From the NCBI RefSeq assembly GCF_900177655.1, contig NZ_FXWK01000002.1, positions 1,113,510 to 1,177,509 of the forward strand: a stretch of 64,000 nucleotides of DNA. Reading direction: 5' to 3'. The notes under the pieces are model-generated. The model saw only the letters and a list, made by a program, of their open reading frames with translations. It had not been told where the DNA came from and ran no database searches. Positions 63,761 to 64,000 of the stretch are shown in pieces (within the stretch, counting starts at the first letter, position 1; each line of letters begins with the position of its first letter). The stretch comes from Devosia lucknowensis (GTDB lineage Bacteria; Pseudomonadota; Alphaproteobacteria; Rhizobiales; Devosiaceae). Made by a program: the position numbers and the translations under genes.

Positions 63761-64000
63761 CCGCCACGCTGACGACGCCGAGCGGTTTCGCTCCCACTGT
63801 TCAGCGGATCTCTGAAAGGGCAGATATGCTGCCGGGCAACCGGATGGGGTATCTTGTTCCTTGAAGGAATACGGAAGTTTTGCTTCCAAGTGACGTTTCT
63901 GCCGGTGACGGCGATGGGTCAGCTCTTTGACATTGTGAAGAAAAGAAGAAAGAGAAACGTGGACGGCGAGGTTCTTGCGAACTGGTCTAGATGCAAATCC
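63761..64000 (+). ncRNA. Leader of a ribosomal RNA operon (16S gene beyond window)
   Basis: The AGCTCTTTGACA at 63921-63932 matches the boxA antitermination site (consensus TGCTCTTTAACA), followed by CATTGTGAAGAAAAGAAG and AGAGAAACGTGG as in rhizobial rrn leaders. The mature 16S sequence is not reached. The window edge cuts the operon. Confidence 0.75.

Overview
This is a 64 kb piece of a GC-rich alphaproteobacterial chromosome. Gene content and order point to the Hyphomicrobiales (Rhizobiales), perhaps a Devosia-like member; the genus is an inference from protein style, not a search result. The evidence is the blocks accA-xerD / aroK-aroB / bolA-dnaJ-like-cobS-cobT and ubiG / lysC-ptsP-prfA-prmC-DUF4167-clpB, aerobic cobaltochelatase subunits, CarD and DUF1178 proteins, an iron operator of RirA type, and an rrn leader of rhizobial style at the right edge. 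Almost everything is housekeeping. I see no prophage, no insertion sequence, no CRISPR array, no tRNA gene and no defence island.

Layout. 0-4 kb: end of an HNH nuclease, dsbB, a DUF72 protein, a secreted SNase-like protein and an M48 lipoprotein protease. 4-6.7 kb (minus strand): argJ, a GNAT acetyltransferase, mutT and a lone Flp pilin, tightly packed. 6.7-9.8 kb: a BCCT osmolyte transporter, a small membrane protein and a divergent TetR regulator with a perfect operator palindrome; this looks like a module placed between argJ and the secA region. 9.8-16.9 kb: periplasmic parvulin PPIase, secA, an anchored protein of unknown role, an L,D-transpeptidase-like lipoprotein and accA. 17-25 kb: xerD, aroK, aroB, bolA, a J-domain protein, cobS, cobT and an esterase-like exported protein. 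25-34 kb: queuosine-precursor transporter, rpmB, a DUF3108 protein, a long non-coding stretch, a SUV3-type helicase with an S4-domain partner, fdxA and carD. 33-38.5 kb: iron-siderophore binding protein with an iron box, a chemoreceptor, a small kinase-like ATPase, a methyltransferase and comF. 38.6-40.5 kb: grxC, a nitrilase-superfamily amidase, DUF1178 and MmcQ. 40.5-49 kb: an aldo/keto reductase, a MacA-FtsX-LolD type efflux operon, ilvD, a YciI protein, a PagL-like barrel and an Asn/Gly-repeat exported protein. 49-61 kb: ubiG, lysC, ptsP, prfA, prmC, DUF4167 and clpB. 61-64 kb: a VOC protein, an M23 peptidoglycan peptidase, then the promoter and leader of a ribosomal RNA operon whose 16S gene lies beyond the edge.

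Functional threads are envelope biogenesis and quality control (SecA, PPIase, DsbB, M48, M23, L,D-transpeptidase, PagL-like protein), amino-acid and cofactor synthesis (ArgJ, AroK/AroB, IlvD, LysC, CobS/CobT, UbiG), translation termination (PrfA with its methylase PrmC) and proteostasis (ClpB).

I found no convincing wholly new multi-gene system. The most unusual signals are: (i) a copy of a local palindromic repeat family translated in frame inside prmC, just before its NPPY catalytic motif; (ii) nested hairpins that bury the ribosome-binding site of the macA-like gene; (iii) a terminator-like hairpin in the carD leader; (iv) a 900-base non-coding stretch with a perfect 16-bp palindrome and four TTAACC sites; and (v) a PagL-like outer-membrane protein.
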